64,000 nt of DNA, taken from the NCBI GenBank assembly GCA_036521855.1, contig DATDGY010000240.1:27155-91154 (forward strand), in the 5' to 3' direction. Shown here one piece after another: positions 16,833 to 25,385 of this stretch. This stretch comes from Angelobacter sp036521855 (GTDB taxonomy: Bacteria > Acidobacteriota > Terriglobia > Terriglobales > Acidobacteriaceae). The notes beneath the pieces were generated by a model. It was not told where the DNA came from. It made no database searches and saw nothing but the letters and a program-made list of their open reading frames with translations. The translations under genes and the position numbers were made by a program. Every line of letters begins with the position of its first letter. Position 1 is the first letter of the stretch.

Positions 16833-17986
16833 AGAAAAGAGAGCCTGGATTTGCCACCAAAGCCATCCACGTTGGCCAGGAACCCGACCCCTCGACCGGA
16901 GCGGTGACGGTTCCTATCTTTGCCACCTCAACTTACGTGCAAGAGGAACTGGGGAAAAACAAGGGCTACGAGTATGCTCGCGTCTCGAATCCGACGCGTA
17001 CGTGTCTGGAACAGAACCTGGCAGCGCTCGAGGGCGGGACATCGGCACACGTGTTTTCGAGCGGTATGGCGGCCGTGACGGCGGTGACCCAGTGCTTCCT
17101 CAAGCAGGGCGACCACGTGATCTGCGGACACAACGCGTACGGCGGCGTCCCGCGGTTGTTCAACCAGGTGCTGGCCAACTACGGCATCGAGTTCAGCTAC
17201 GTGGATACGTCCGACCTTGAAGCCGTCCGGAAAGCCATGCGCTGGAATACGCGCATTGTCTGGATTGAGACACCGACCAACCCGCTGATGGTCCTCACCG
17301 ACATCAAAGAAGTGGCCAAGATCGCGCACTCGCGCAACGCTGAGCTGGTGGTGGACAACACTTTTATGTCGCCTTACTTTCAGCGTCCGCTCGAGTTCGA
17401 TGCCGATATGGCGATGCACTCCACCACCAAGTTTCTAAACGGACATAGCGACGGATTGGGCGGCGTGATCGTGGGCACCAAACCGCATCACGCAGAAAAG
17501 CTGGCTTTCATGCAGAAGACCGCCGGCGCCATCCTGTCGCCTTTTGAGTGCTGGCTGGTGCTGCGCGGCGTGAAGTCACTGGCGGTGCGCATGGTCAAGC
17601 ACGACGAGAACGGCCGCGTGGTAGCCGACTTCCTTCGCAAGCACAAGAAAGTCAAGACGGTCCTCTATCCTGGTTTTGCCGACCATCCCCAGCATGAGCT
17701 GGCCAAGCGGCAGATGACGGGTTTTGGCTCGATGATCACGTTCGAGACCGGGTCGCTCGGCAACGCCAAGAGAATGTTGCGGAAGGTGCGCGTCTGTTCT
17801 CTGGCAGAATCACTGGGCGGGGTGGAGACACTCATCTCGCATCCTGCGACCATGACACATGCGGCTCTGGGCGAGCGCGGCCGCAAGGAGATTGGCCTGA
17901 CTGACGGGATGGTGCGAATTTCGGTGGGCATCGAGGACGCGGAGGATATTGTCGCCGATCTGGAACACGCCCTGGCGGCAATCTAG
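16829..17986 (+). CDS. Trans-sulfuration PLP enzyme (cystathionine gamma-lyase / gamma-synthase)
   Basis: 385 residues of the Cys/Met metabolism PLP family (fold type I). Features: FATKAIHVGQEPDPSTGAV, YARVSNPTR, FSSGMAAVTAV, ETPTNPLM, VVDNTFMSP, and the PLP lysine in HSTTKFLNGHSD. The ending SLGGVETLISHPATMTHA is the standard C-terminal substrate-binding block. Start ATG 16829 overlaps the stop of the cysteine synthase-like gene, so the two are co-translated. Together they probably run homocysteine-to-cysteine transsulfuration; gamma-synthase activity in methionine synthesis is the alternative. Confidence 0.92.
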   Translation: MKKREPGFATKAIHVGQEPDPSTGAVTVPIFATSTYVQEELGKNKGYEYARVSNPTRTCLEQNLAALEGGTSAHVFSSGMAAVTAVTQCFLKQGDHVICGHNAYGGVPRLFNQVLANYGIEFSYVDTSDLEAVRKAMRWNTRIVWIETPTNPLMVLTDIKEVAKIAHSRNAELVVDNTFMSPYFQRPLEFDADMAMHSTTKFLNGHSDGLGGVIVGTKPHHAEKLAFMQKTAGAILSPFECWLVLRGVKSLAVRMVKHDENGRVVADFLRKHKKVKTVLYPGFADHPQHELAKRQMTGFGSMITFETGSLGNAKRMLRKVRVCSLAESLGGVETLISHPATMTHAALGERGRKEIGLTDGMVRISVGIEDAEDIVADLEHALAAI

Positions 17987-18011
17987 ATCTGGTGGGTTGA
18001 CCTCACCTGCT

Positions 18012-18329
18012 TCACCCAACGCTCTCTCCCAGCCAAGCCAGGTATTCCTGGCTACCGTCGGTAATCTCGATCAGCACGCATTCCGGCACGCTGTAGGAAT
18101 GCAACTCTTTGATGGCGTCGCGCACCCGTTCGAAAGCCCTGGCCTGAGTCTTGATCAGCAACAGCCACTCCGTTGCCTTTTCCACCTTGCCTTGCCAGCG
18201 ATAAATCGATTCGATCTGCGGCACAAGATTGACGCAGGCCGCCAGCCGGCGCTCCACCAGCGCCTCAGCGATGTTGCGAGCCTCGTCGGCGGAGCTGGCG
18301 GTGGTGAGCACAATGCGGGCGTCGGTCAT
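18012..18329 (-). CDS. cutA: CutA1 divalent cation tolerance family protein
   Basis: 105 residues, the normal size of the trimeric CutA1 fold. Conserved blocks: LTTASSADEARNIAEALVER, RLAACVNLVPQIESIYRW (ACVN and the Trp), and HSYSVPECV. The family was first linked to copper tolerance in E. coli, but the biochemical role is unsettled. It converges with the transsulfuration pair and is divergent from the phosphohexomutase gene across about 120 bp. Confidence 0.93.
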   Translation of the reverse strand: MTDARIVLTTASSADEARNIAEALVERRLAACVNLVPQIESIYRWQGKVEKATEWLLLIKTQARAFERVRDAIKELHSYSVPECVLIEITDGSQEYLAWLGESVG

Positions 18330-18451
18330 GAGAATCTCCCGGATGAAAGTGTATCAAGTGGCATGCCCTTCTCCAGGAGTATGCTTCATACGATGGTATC
18401 GAGCGCGTCCAACCCAGGCCGGGTCGACGGGCAACTAAGTGATCTTCAGGT

Positions 18452-19852
18452 ATGAACGCTCAAATCAGATTCGGCACGTCGGGATGGCGCGCGATTATCG
18501 CCGAGGACTTTACCGTGGCCAACGTCCGGCGCGCGGTGGCCGGCATTGCCCGTTATGTGAGGACGCAGAAGGAATCGGGCGCACAGGTTATAGTTGGCCG
18601 CGACCCCCGATACTTGGGGGAACGATTTGTTGAGATCGCGGCAGAGGTCCTCGCCGCATACGAAATCCAGCCGCTGGTGATCGCTGAGCCGACGCCCACG
18701 CCGGCCATTGCGTACGAGGTGGTCCGCAGCCAAGCTGACGGCGCCATTAACTTTACCGCCTCACACAATCCGCCTGAGTACAGCGGCATCAAGTTCTCCA
18801 CCCCCGACGGAGCGCCCGCGCTACCGGAGGTCACGCAAGCCATCGAGAGGCTGATACCCGAAGACACTCAGCCTGCCGGCGCCATTGGCGCCGCAGGCGC
18901 GCATCGTGCCATCGATCCCAAACCGGCCTATCTGGCGCGGCTCAAAGAGGTCATCGATCTGCCGGTGATCCGGAAGTCCGGGCTGAAGGTGGTCTTTGAT
19001 CCGCTCTGGGGGGCGGCGCGAGATTACTCCGATAGCTTGTTGCGGGAAGCGGGAATTCCGGTCGCAACCGTCCACGACACTCGCGACGTTCTTTTCGGCA
19101 GCCACGCGCCCGAGCCCGACGGCCATCTGCTCAACGAGATGCGGGAGAAGATGAAGGCCACCGGAGCACGCATCGGCATCGCCACCGATGGAGACGCCGA
19201 CCGCTTCGGCGTTGTCGACGAAGACGGCGCGTTTATCCAACCCAACTACGTCCTGGCTTTGCTGTTCGACTTTCTGGTTGAGACGCGCGGCTGGAAGAAC
19301 GGCGTGGGCAAGTCGGTGGCGACCACGAACATGGTGAACGCTCTGGCCGAGTATCACGGGGCCGAGCTTTTCGAAACGCCGGTAGGATTCAAGTACATCG
19401 GCGAACTGATCAAACAGGACAAGATCGCCATCGGCGGGGAAGAGAGTGCCGGACTTTCCATCCGTTATCACGTCCCGGAAAAAGATGGCATCCTGGCCGG
19501 CTTGCTGTGCTGTGAGTGTGTGGCGCGCCGCGGCAAGTCGCTGCAGCGACAAATCCAGGACATATTTGGCAAAGTTGGTTCCTTCTATCCGCAAAGGGAG
19601 AACTTCCGCTTGACGCCGGAAGTGAAAGAGAAGTTCACTAATAAGCTGAAAAGCGACCCGGAGGAGTTCTCCGGGAAGAAGGTAAAACAGGTCGTCCGCA
19701 CCGATGGTATGAAGCTGGTTCTGGCGGACGGCTCCTGGGTCTGCTATCGCCTCTCCGGCACGGAGCCGGTCGTGCGGGTTTATACGGAAGCCGGTTCGGC
19801 AAGTGATCTGCAGAAGCTGGCCGCAGAAGCAAAGAAATGGATTTTTGATTGA
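18452..19852 (+). CDS. Phosphoglucomutase/phosphomannomutase family protein
   Basis: 466 residues with the four-domain alpha-D-phosphohexomutase layout. Visible: FGTSGWRAII at the start, the phosphoserine loop FTASHNPPEYSGIKF, the metal loop TDGDADRFG, the sugar-binding loop GGEESAGLS, and the C-terminal phosphate-binding RLSGTEPVVRVY. It interconverts hexose 1- and 6-phosphates; glucose, mannose or glucosamine specificity is not decided by the motifs. The FtsB-like gene follows within 3 bp, suggesting co-transcription of envelope precursor and division functions. Confidence 0.92.
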   Translation: MNAQIRFGTSGWRAIIAEDFTVANVRRAVAGIARYVRTQKESGAQVIVGRDPRYLGERFVEIAAEVLAAYEIQPLVIAEPTPTPAIAYEVVRSQADGAINFTASHNPPEYSGIKFSTPDGAPALPEVTQAIERLIPEDTQPAGAIGAAGAHRAIDPKPAYLARLKEVIDLPVIRKSGLKVVFDPLWGAARDYSDSLLREAGIPVATVHDTRDVLFGSHAPEPDGHLLNEMREKMKATGARIGIATDGDADRFGVVDEDGAFIQPNYVLALLFDFLVETRGWKNGVGKSVATTNMVNALAEYHGAELFETPVGFKYIGELIKQDKIAIGGEESAGLSIRYHVPEKDGILAGLLCCECVARRGKSLQRQIQDIFGKVGSFYPQRENFRLTPEVKEKFTNKLKSDPEEFSGKKVKQVVRTDGMKLVLADGSWVCYRLSGTEPVVRVYTEAGSASDLQKLAAEAKKWIFD

Positions 19853-19854
19853 AG

Positions 19855-20199
19855 ATGAATAAAGTTCTTGAAAACGCCGCGCTATGGCTGCACCGCACGC
19901 GGCGCAAGCTGGCCACGGCCGCCATCGGCGCGCTGCTCTGTCTGATCGGCTATGGCGCCATTTTCGGCGCCAACGGTTTTCTGGTCTTTCATCAAAAGAG
20001 AGTTGAATCGCAGAGATTGGATCGAGAGATCCAGTCTCTGCAACAGGAGAACGCGCGCAGCGAGCAGGAAATCAAAGCCTTGAAGTCCGATCCTCAAGCC
20101 ATCGAGAAGGAAGCGCGCGAGCATCTCCATTACGCCCGCGAAGGGGAAAAGGTCTACAAGCTGCCGTCGCCCACACCAACGCCCCAGCTGCCGAAGTAA
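19855..20199 (+). CDS. Septum formation initiator (FtsB/DivIC family)
   Basis: About 114 residues with one N-terminal membrane span (ATAAIGALLCLIGYGAIFGA), then a coiled coil (about residues 45-85, EIQSLQQENARSEQEIKAL), and the end block IEKEAREHLHYAREGEKVY typical of FtsB/DivIC. It would join FtsL and FtsQ in the divisome, with the coiled coil in the periplasm. The tail is proline-rich (SPTPTPQLPK). ATG 19855 follows the upstream stop by 2 bases; a TTG at 19849 overlapping that stop is the alternative. Confidence 0.88.
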   Translation: MNKVLENAALWLHRTRRKLATAAIGALLCLIGYGAIFGANGFLVFHQKRVESQRLDREIQSLQQENARSEQEIKALKSDPQAIEKEAREHLHYAREGEKVYKLPSPTPTPQLPK

Positions 20200-20217
20200 C
20201 CCAGCGAAAGCGACTCT

Positions 20218-20988
20218 TTATCGCACCACGCCCTGCAGGGGCGAACTCGCAGTTGCGTAAAGTTTCCTGGGCATCCTGCCGGCCAGGAACGCGGCACGGC
20301 CGCCGAGCACCGCGTGCTTCATAGCTTCGGCCATCAGAATTGGGTCCTCCGCGTGGGCGATTCCCGAGTTCATGAGTACGGCATCGGCGCCAAGCTCCAT
20401 GGCGATGGCCGCGTCAGAGGCTGTGCCCACGCCCGCATCCACGATCAGCGGAACCTCGGTAATCATCTCGCGCAGGATTTGTATGTTGGCTGCGTTCTGG
20501 ATTCCCATACCGCTGCCGATGGGTGCGCCCAAGGGCATGATGGCGCTGGCCCCGGCATCAAGCAGCCGTCTGGCAACTACAACGTCATCAGAGGTATAGG
20601 GAAGAACAGTAAAGCCTTCCTTCACCAGTGTTCTGGTGGCCTCGATGGTCGCCTGGACGTCGGGATAGAGCGTCTTCTGGTCGCCGATGACCTCAACTTT
20701 GACCCAATCGGAGAGGCCGACTTCGCGCCCCAGACGAGCCGCGCGCACCGCTTCGTCGGCGGTATAACAACCGGCTGTATTGGGGAGCAGAAAATACTTT
20801 TGCGGATCGATGAAGTCCAGGAGCGACTCTTTGGAGCGATCAAGATTCACCCGGCGCACTGCAACGGTGACCATTTCCGCGCCACTGGCTTCAATTGCCC
20901 TAGCCGTTTCTTGGCCGGATTTGTACTTGCCCGTGCCAACAATCAGGCGTGAACGAAACTGCCGGCGGGCGATTGAGAAAGGGTCCAT
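20218..20988 (-). CDS. thiG: Thiazole synthase
   Basis: ATG 20988, with AGGA seven bases upstream, gives 256 residues (MDPFSIARRQFRSRLIVGTG). The open frame extends to 21102 but those residues are not family-like. ThiG hallmarks: VGTGKYKSGQETARAI, LPNTAGCYTADEAVR, the Schiff-base lysine region WVKVEVIGDQKTLYPD, and the phosphate loop DAGVGTASDAA followed by MNSGIAHAEDP. It builds the thiazole phosphate ring of thiamine from deoxyxylulose phosphate, dehydroglycine and ThiS thiocarboxylate. No other thi gene and no TPP riboswitch element was seen nearby. Confidence 0.95.
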   Translation of the reverse strand: MDPFSIARRQFRSRLIVGTGKYKSGQETARAIEASGAEMVTVAVRRVNLDRSKESLLDFIDPQKYFLLPNTAGCYTADEAVRAARLGREVGLSDWVKVEVIGDQKTLYPDVQATIEATRTLVKEGFTVLPYTSDDVVVARRLLDAGASAIMPLGAPIGSGMGIQNAANIQILREMITEVPLIVDAGVGTASDAAIAMELGADAVLMNSGIAHAEDPILMAEAMKHAVLGGRAAFLAGRMPRKLYATASSPLQGVVR

Positions 20989-21092
20989 AGAGTTTTCCTG
21001 GTTCAATTGTAATGAAAGATGAGCAATCTGGGGCGGCGCGAGCCCACAAGCCATTGCCTTCCGGCTAGCGCCAGTAGCACCGGAGCCGATTG

Positions 21093-21115
21093 TTCGGACC
21101 AAAACTTGGTCCGAA
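21093..21115. repeat. Perfect inverted repeat between thiG and acyl-CoA synthetase genes
   Basis: TTCGGACCAA (21093-21102) and TTGGTCCGAA (21106-21115) are separated by AAC, a perfect 10-bp-arm hairpin. It lies downstream of the acyl-CoA synthetase gene on the minus strand. No T-run follows, so terminator, mRNA-end stabiliser or protein site are all possible. Confidence 0.6.
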
Positions 21116-21132
21116 GGATTGATAGAGCCCCA

Positions 21133-21164
21133 GAGCGAAGCGCAAAGGATTCCCGGCTTCGCTC
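21133..21164 (-). terminator. Hairpin just after the acyl-CoA synthetase stop
   Basis: GAGCGAAGC (21133-21141) pairs with GCTTCGCTC (21156-21164) around a 14-base loop, 14 bp beyond the stop at 21178. Its position suggests a transcript-end structure, but a poly-T tail is lacking. Confidence 0.4.
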
Positions 21165-21177
21165 GGAAATGTAGAAC

Positions 21178-22956
21178 CTATACGGGCGCGGTTTCCACCG
21201 GATGCGGCTCTTGGTAGAGTTCGTCGATCTGGTCCTTGTATTTGGCTTCAATCACGCGGCGCTTCAGCTTGAGGGTGGGTGTGATCTCGCCGCTGGCGAC
21301 GGCGAATTCATCCGGCACGATCAGGATCTTCTTGATGGTTTCGAAATGGGCCAGCTTGTTATTTACGTCTTCTACGATGCCGCGATAAAGCTCGCGCACC
21401 TTGGCATCATGCACTAGCTCCTGAGCGGATTTGAAAGTCACGCCGTTGGCCCGCGCCCAATCTTCGAGCAAAGGAAAATGCGGAGAAATGATGACCGAGG
21501 CATACTTGCGCCGGTCGCCGATGACCGCGGCCTGGGCAATCAACACATTGGCTTTCAGGGCGTTCTCAATGGGCTGCGGCGCGATGAACTTTCCGCCCGA
21601 GGTCTTGATCAGGTCTTTCTTGCGGTCGGTGATGCTAAGGAAGCCTTCGTTGTCGAGCTGGCCGACGTCGCCGGTCTTGAACCAGCCGTCAACGAACGCG
21701 GCACGCGTTTCTTCGGGCATGTTCCAGTAGCCCTTAAAGACGGTTGGCCCCTTCACCATGATCTCGCCGTCCTCAGCGATCTTGACCTGCAAGCCGTCGT
21801 TGACCTTGCCTACGCTGCCGATCTTGAACGCTCCCAGCCGGTTGACGGCGATGGTTGGCGAGGTCTCAGTCAGGCCGTAACCTTCAAATATGGGAATGCC
21901 CATGCAGCAGAACCACTCGGCCAAATCTTGACCGAGCGGGGCGCCGCCGGAGAAGTAGGCACGGCTGCGGCCGCCGAAGCCCTGGCGGATCTTGGAGTAC
22001 ACCAACATGTTGGCCAGTTTCCAGGCCAGGCTTTTGGGATCGTCACCGCGCTCGATTTCCAGCTTGTGCCGCTCGCCTACACGCGACGCCCATTGCAGGA
22101 TCTTGTGTTTGATACCAAACGCGGCGCGGCGTTCCACTTCCTGGCGAACTTTTTCATACACTCGCGGGACGCCGACGATGATCGTCGGTTTGGCTTCCTG
22201 CAACATCTGCGGAAGCTCCTCGAACACCGCGCAATAGGCAATGGTCACGCCATCCAGGTAGCAGACGTAATCCACGTGCCGGGCGGTCACGTGCGACAGC
22301 GGCAGGAAGGAGAGATAGACGTCGCCGGGTTCCCATTCGGCTTGTTTAGTGGCCATCACCGCACAGGCGGTCAGGTTGCCGTGCGAGAGCATCACGCCCT
22401 TGGATGTTCCGGTGGTCCCGGAGGTGTAGATGAGTGTCGCCAGATCCTCGGACTGGATGGCGTGTGCCTGGGCGTCAAACTCCGGATCAGGATCGACCGA
22501 GGCTCCTTCCAGGAGCGACCACATGGGAATCACATTGATTTCCGCGAGATCGTCCATGACCACGATCTTCTCCACCTGGGTTTGGCTCTGGATGGATTGG
22601 ACCTTCCTGAGCTGTTCCACCGTGGAGACGCAAGCCACGCGGGCCCCGGAATTCTGCAAGACATACAGAGTCTGTTCGGCGGTGAGAGTGGCGTAGATGG
22701 GAACGTCCACGACTCCACTGGCAGCGCAGGCGAAGTCCACGATCATCCATTCGGGACGGTTTTCACTCAGGATGGCCACTCGGTCCCCCTTGGCAATACT
22801 CCACTGCCGAAGGGCGCGGGCCATGGTTACCACGTAGCCGTAAAACTGGCGCGACGAGATGATTTGCCACCGCCCCCCCCGCTTGAACAAGAGATGCCGG
22901 TCCAAGTCATGGGCTACGGAAGCGAAGAAGATATCTACCAGGGTCCTGGGTTCCAT
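21178..22956 (-). CDS. Long-chain acyl-CoA synthetase (AMP-forming)
   Basis: 592 residues of the ANL superfamily, FACL type. The AMP-binding P-loop is LIYTSGTTGTSKGVMLSHGN; the aromatic/adenine motif is GYGLTETSP; the hinge region is GWFKTGDVGQLDNEGFLSITDRKKDLIKTSGG; the catalytic Lys zone is near the C-terminus (ITPTLKLKRRVI). It activates fatty acids to acyl-CoA through an acyl-adenylate. It lies 1 bp after a TetR-family regulator on the same strand, so the pair forms an operon that is probably controlled by acyl-CoA or fatty acid levels. The product is cytoplasmic or membrane-associated. Confidence 0.93.
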   Translation of the reverse strand: MEPRTLVDIFFASVAHDLDRHLLFKRGGRWQIISSRQFYGYVVTMARALRQWSIAKGDRVAILSENRPEWMIVDFACAASGVVDVPIYATLTAEQTLYVLQNSGARVACVSTVEQLRKVQSIQSQTQVEKIVVMDDLAEINVIPMWSLLEGASVDPDPEFDAQAHAIQSEDLATLIYTSGTTGTSKGVMLSHGNLTACAVMATKQAEWEPGDVYLSFLPLSHVTARHVDYVCYLDGVTIAYCAVFEELPQMLQEAKPTIIVGVPRVYEKVRQEVERRAAFGIKHKILQWASRVGERHKLEIERGDDPKSLAWKLANMLVYSKIRQGFGGRSRAYFSGGAPLGQDLAEWFCCMGIPIFEGYGLTETSPTIAVNRLGAFKIGSVGKVNDGLQVKIAEDGEIMVKGPTVFKGYWNMPEETRAAFVDGWFKTGDVGQLDNEGFLSITDRKKDLIKTSGGKFIAPQPIENALKANVLIAQAAVIGDRRKYASVIISPHFPLLEDWARANGVTFKSAQELVHDAKVRELYRGIVEDVNNKLAHFETIKKILIVPDEFAVASGEITPTLKLKRRVIEAKYKDQIDELYQEPHPVETAPV

Positions 22957-22957
22957 G

Positions 22958-23632
22958 TTAAGCGCCTGTTTCCACCCCTTTCAGGATGATGGAAACCACC
23001 GAATCCGTGTGGGTGGAAAGATGATAATCGCGGTCCCGATCATGATCGGAAAGGATCCACGTAGTAACTATCTCATCGAGAGAGCCAAAGAAACAATGTG
23101 CCGCCATGGTCAAGGAGATGTCGGTCCGGAAGACGCCGGCCTCCTGTCCTTCGCGAACCACGCTCTTAATGAGATCAAAATACTCCACCATCAGGTTGTG
23201 AGAGAACTGGCCCAAAAACTTGAGGCTGTGCCGCAGTTCGGTCTGGAATACGATGGCCAGGCTGCGGTCGGAGCCCAGGCCCTCCAGATGCAAGAAGGCC
23301 ATGCGGCGGAGTTTCTCTCGCGGCTCGGGGATCTGCGCCAGGGCGGTTCTGGCGCGTTGAATGAAACGGTGGAAGGCGGAATCGATGGCCGCCATCAACA
23401 GCTCGTCTTTGTTCTTGAAGTAGAGGTAGATGGTGCCGTCGGCCACGCCTGCCCGGTCCGCGATCTCGGCCACGCGGGAGTGGAAAAAGCCATGCTCGGC
23501 AATCACCTCGATGGCGGCATCGAGGATGCGCTGGTATTTGTCGGAAGTCCCGTTGGCGGGCTTGGCTGCGTCTTCGGAAGATCGTTTCACGTGGAAGTAT
23601 CTGAATCTACTTGGATTTGTAGATGAATACAA
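22958..23632 (-). CDS. TetR family transcriptional regulator (FadR-like)
   Basis: 224 residues. The N-terminal helix-turn-helix runs through ILDAAIEVIAEHGFFHSRVA and IADRAGVADGTIYLYFKNKD, the classic TetR pattern ending in YxYFxxK. The C-terminal ligand domain (about residues 85-215) is consistent with acyl-CoA-sensing TetR proteins. The first 30 residues before the HTH are unusual, so the TTG start at 23632 may be too early and an internal start (GTG 23590) is possible. It precedes the acyl-CoA synthetase gene immediately, and RdgB lies 9 bp upstream, suggesting an rdgB-tetR-fadD-like operon. Confidence 0.88.
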   Translation of the reverse strand: MYSSTNPSRFRYFHVKRSSEDAAKPANGTSDKYQRILDAAIEVIAEHGFFHSRVAEIADRAGVADGTIYLYFKNKDELLMAAIDSAFHRFIQRARTALAQIPEPREKLRRMAFLHLEGLGSDRSLAIVFQTELRHSLKFLGQFSHNLMVEYFDLIKSVVREGQEAGVFRTDISLTMAAHCFFGSLDEIVTTWILSDHDRDRDYHLSTHTDSVVSIILKGVETGA

Positions 23633-23641
23633 CCCCGATTT

Positions 23642-24289
23642 TCAAGCCTGCGTGGCATACCATTCGAAGAACTTACGAAAGGCTTGTCCACGGTGGCTAT
23701 ACTTGGCCTTTTCGTCCGCCGAGATTTCGGCGAAGGTCTTGTCCAACTCGGGAAAATAGAACAGCGGATCGTAACCGAAGCCCTGGCTCCCGCGCGGAAC
23801 AGTGAGCAGCTGGCCGGGAACTTGACCATAAAACAGCTCCATTGTGGTTCCGTTCCTGGCTGCGGCCAGCACGCAGACGAACTTCCCAGTCCGCCGACCC
23901 GGGGGCAGGGCTTTGAGCTGAGAGATCAAGAGACGGTTGTTGTCCTCATCGGCAGAGTTGCCGGAGGCAGCGCAGGAGCCGGTTACCGCTGCCGCGTAAC
24001 GCGCCGAATGCACACCGGGCGCGCCCTGCAAGGCGTTAACGGCCAACCCGGAATCATCGGCCAAGACCAGTTCGCCGGGAGAATACCGGCTGTAGTGCTC
24101 AGCCTTGATCCGCGCGTTGTCCGCGAAGGTGGCTCCGTCCTCGACCGCCTGGGGAAACCCATCAAAACCGGGCAACGGCTCCACCTTAACCCCTAAGCTG
24201 CGTGCCGCGCCCTCGAAATCACGGATCTTTCCCGGATTCGAAGTAGCTACGTAGATTCGTGATATTGCCTGCTTGCATTTATCATGCAT
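23642..24289 (-). CDS. rdgB: Non-canonical purine NTP pyrophosphatase (RdgB/HAM1)
   Basis: 215 residues, the usual family size. Signature elements: ATSNPGKIRDFEG at the start (substrate and metal contacts), LADDSGLAVNAL, QGFGYDPLFYFPE, and the closing YSHRGQAFRKF. It hydrolyses dITP, ITP and XTP to monophosphates, keeping deaminated purines out of DNA and RNA. Residues 100-125 carry a serine/alanine-rich insertion (AVTGSCAASGNSADEDNN). It is divergent from the beta-propeller lipoprotein gene and may lead the TetR/acyl-CoA synthetase operon. Confidence 0.94.
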   Translation of the reverse strand: MHDKCKQAISRIYVATSNPGKIRDFEGAARSLGVKVEPLPGFDGFPQAVEDGATFADNARIKAEHYSRYSPGELVLADDSGLAVNALQGAPGVHSARYAAAVTGSCAASGNSADEDNNRLLISQLKALPPGRRTGKFVCVLAAARNGTTMELFYGQVPGQLLTVPRGSQGFGYDPLFYFPELDKTFAEISADEKAKYSHRGQAFRKFFEWYATQA

Positions 24290-24303
24290 GGATCGGAATC
24301 TTA

Positions 24304-24333
24304 ATCGATCTTAAATATATCGATCTTAAATAT
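24304..24333 (+). repeat. Perfect 15-bp tandem direct repeat before the propeller lipoprotein gene
   Basis: ATCGATCTTAAATAT occurs twice back to back (24304-24318, 24319-24333), ending exactly where GAGGAGGG begins. The AT-rich doublet occupies the leader between divergent rdgB and the lipoprotein gene. It may carry a -10-like TAAATAT element in each copy or be an operator pair. Confidence 0.8.
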
Positions 24334-24343
24334 GAGGAGGGCT

Positions 24344-25366
24344 ATGTTTCACCGACTGAAGACGTTACTTGCTCTTATTCTAATGTTGTCCCTCTCTGGT
24401 TGTGTGATTTCCCCGTTCCGGGGCACTACGACGACAGGCACCACGGGAACCGGCCAGCTTTATGTCGTGGATGAAACCGCCAACGCCATTCTTCGCTTTG
24501 GCGGGGCGACTGCGGTGAGCGGCAACGTTGCTCCCTCGGCGACCATTTCCTCAACCCAGCTATCCGCTCCCAAGTACATCTTCCTCGATACCGCGAACAA
24601 TCGGCTCTACGTAGCCAACGCCAATGCCGGCAATATTGTGATCTTTGACAATGCCAGTACTTTGAACGGAAGCGTCGTTCCAACCCGGGTTATCAGCTCG
24701 GCCAATCTGGTGACTCCGGTCGACGTGGCCTTGGATGCCACGAACAACCTGCTCTACGTGGCCGACAATCTGGAAGTCGCGGTTTTCGCAGGGGCGTCCA
24801 CCATCAACGGCACCAACCCCGCGGTGCGGGTCATCCTGCCGGGGTTCACGCCCGGAGCCATTCTGCTTGATTCCACCAATGACCGCCTTTTTGTTGCCGA
24901 TCCGGTGAGCAACGCGATAGATGTCTTCGATGGCGCCAGCACGTTGAACGGGTCTGTTACAGCGCCGCGTATTATCACAGGAAGCCAAACGCAGCTGTCA
25001 CAGCCGGTTGGGCTGCGCATCGACGGCGCGGGACGGCTGATTGTCAGTAATTTTTCCCCGCCGAGCCTTACGATTTACACGAACGCGGCCACAACCACCG
25101 GCAACATCCTGCCAGCGGCGGTCATCAGCGGAAGCAATACTCAACTGGCCGGTCCGGCGCAATTGGCCCTCGACCCTACCACGAATTCCGGCGAGCTCTA
25201 TGTAGCTGATCCGTTTGGCGCTAACGTGGCGGTGTTCAGCAGCATTTCCACGGTCACGGGCTCGCTGAACCCGACGCCCAATCGCAACCTCGTAGGCGCG
25301 AACACTACGCTGAGCGGCACGGCATCGGCGACCGCTCGCGGCGTCGCCCTGGATACCACGCGTTAG
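24344..25366 (+). CDS. Lipoprotein with NHL/lactonase-type beta-propeller repeats
   Basis: ATG 24344 follows GAGGAGGG and opens a lipoprotein signal (MFHRLKTLLALILMLSLSGC, lipobox LSGC). The mature part, about 320 residues, consists of repeated units of roughly 45 residues built on D.xNNRLYVAN.xxGNIVIFD and ASTLNGSVxPTRVIS, about six in all. This fits a six-bladed propeller of the NHL/SMP-30-like type. No catalytic residues can be assigned. Likely an outer-membrane or periplasmic anchored protein. A perfect 15-bp direct repeat lies just before the ribosome site. Confidence 0.82.
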   Translation: MFHRLKTLLALILMLSLSGCVISPFRGTTTTGTTGTGQLYVVDETANAILRFGGATAVSGNVAPSATISSTQLSAPKYIFLDTANNRLYVANANAGNIVIFDNASTLNGSVVPTRVISSANLVTPVDVALDATNNLLYVADNLEVAVFAGASTINGTNPAVRVILPGFTPGAILLDSTNDRLFVADPVSNAIDVFDGASTLNGSVTAPRIITGSQTQLSQPVGLRIDGAGRLIVSNFSPPSLTIYTNAATTTGNILPAAVISGSNTQLAGPAQLALDPTTNSGELYVADPFGANVAVFSSISTVTGSLNPTPNRNLVGANTTLSGTASATARGVALDTTR

Positions 25367-25385
25367 GAAAAACTTCCGAGAAGCG

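Noticed and set aside
20989..21177. TPP riboswitch before thiG
   Set aside because: The conserved THI-box segments (CTGAGA, ACCTGA-type) are not visible on the minus strand; only hairpins are.
21478..22989. 503-codon open frame on the plus strand
   Set aside because: It is antisense to the acyl-CoA synthetase gene, whose motifs are unambiguous; the plus-strand translation has no coherent domain. Long antisense frames are expected at this GC content.
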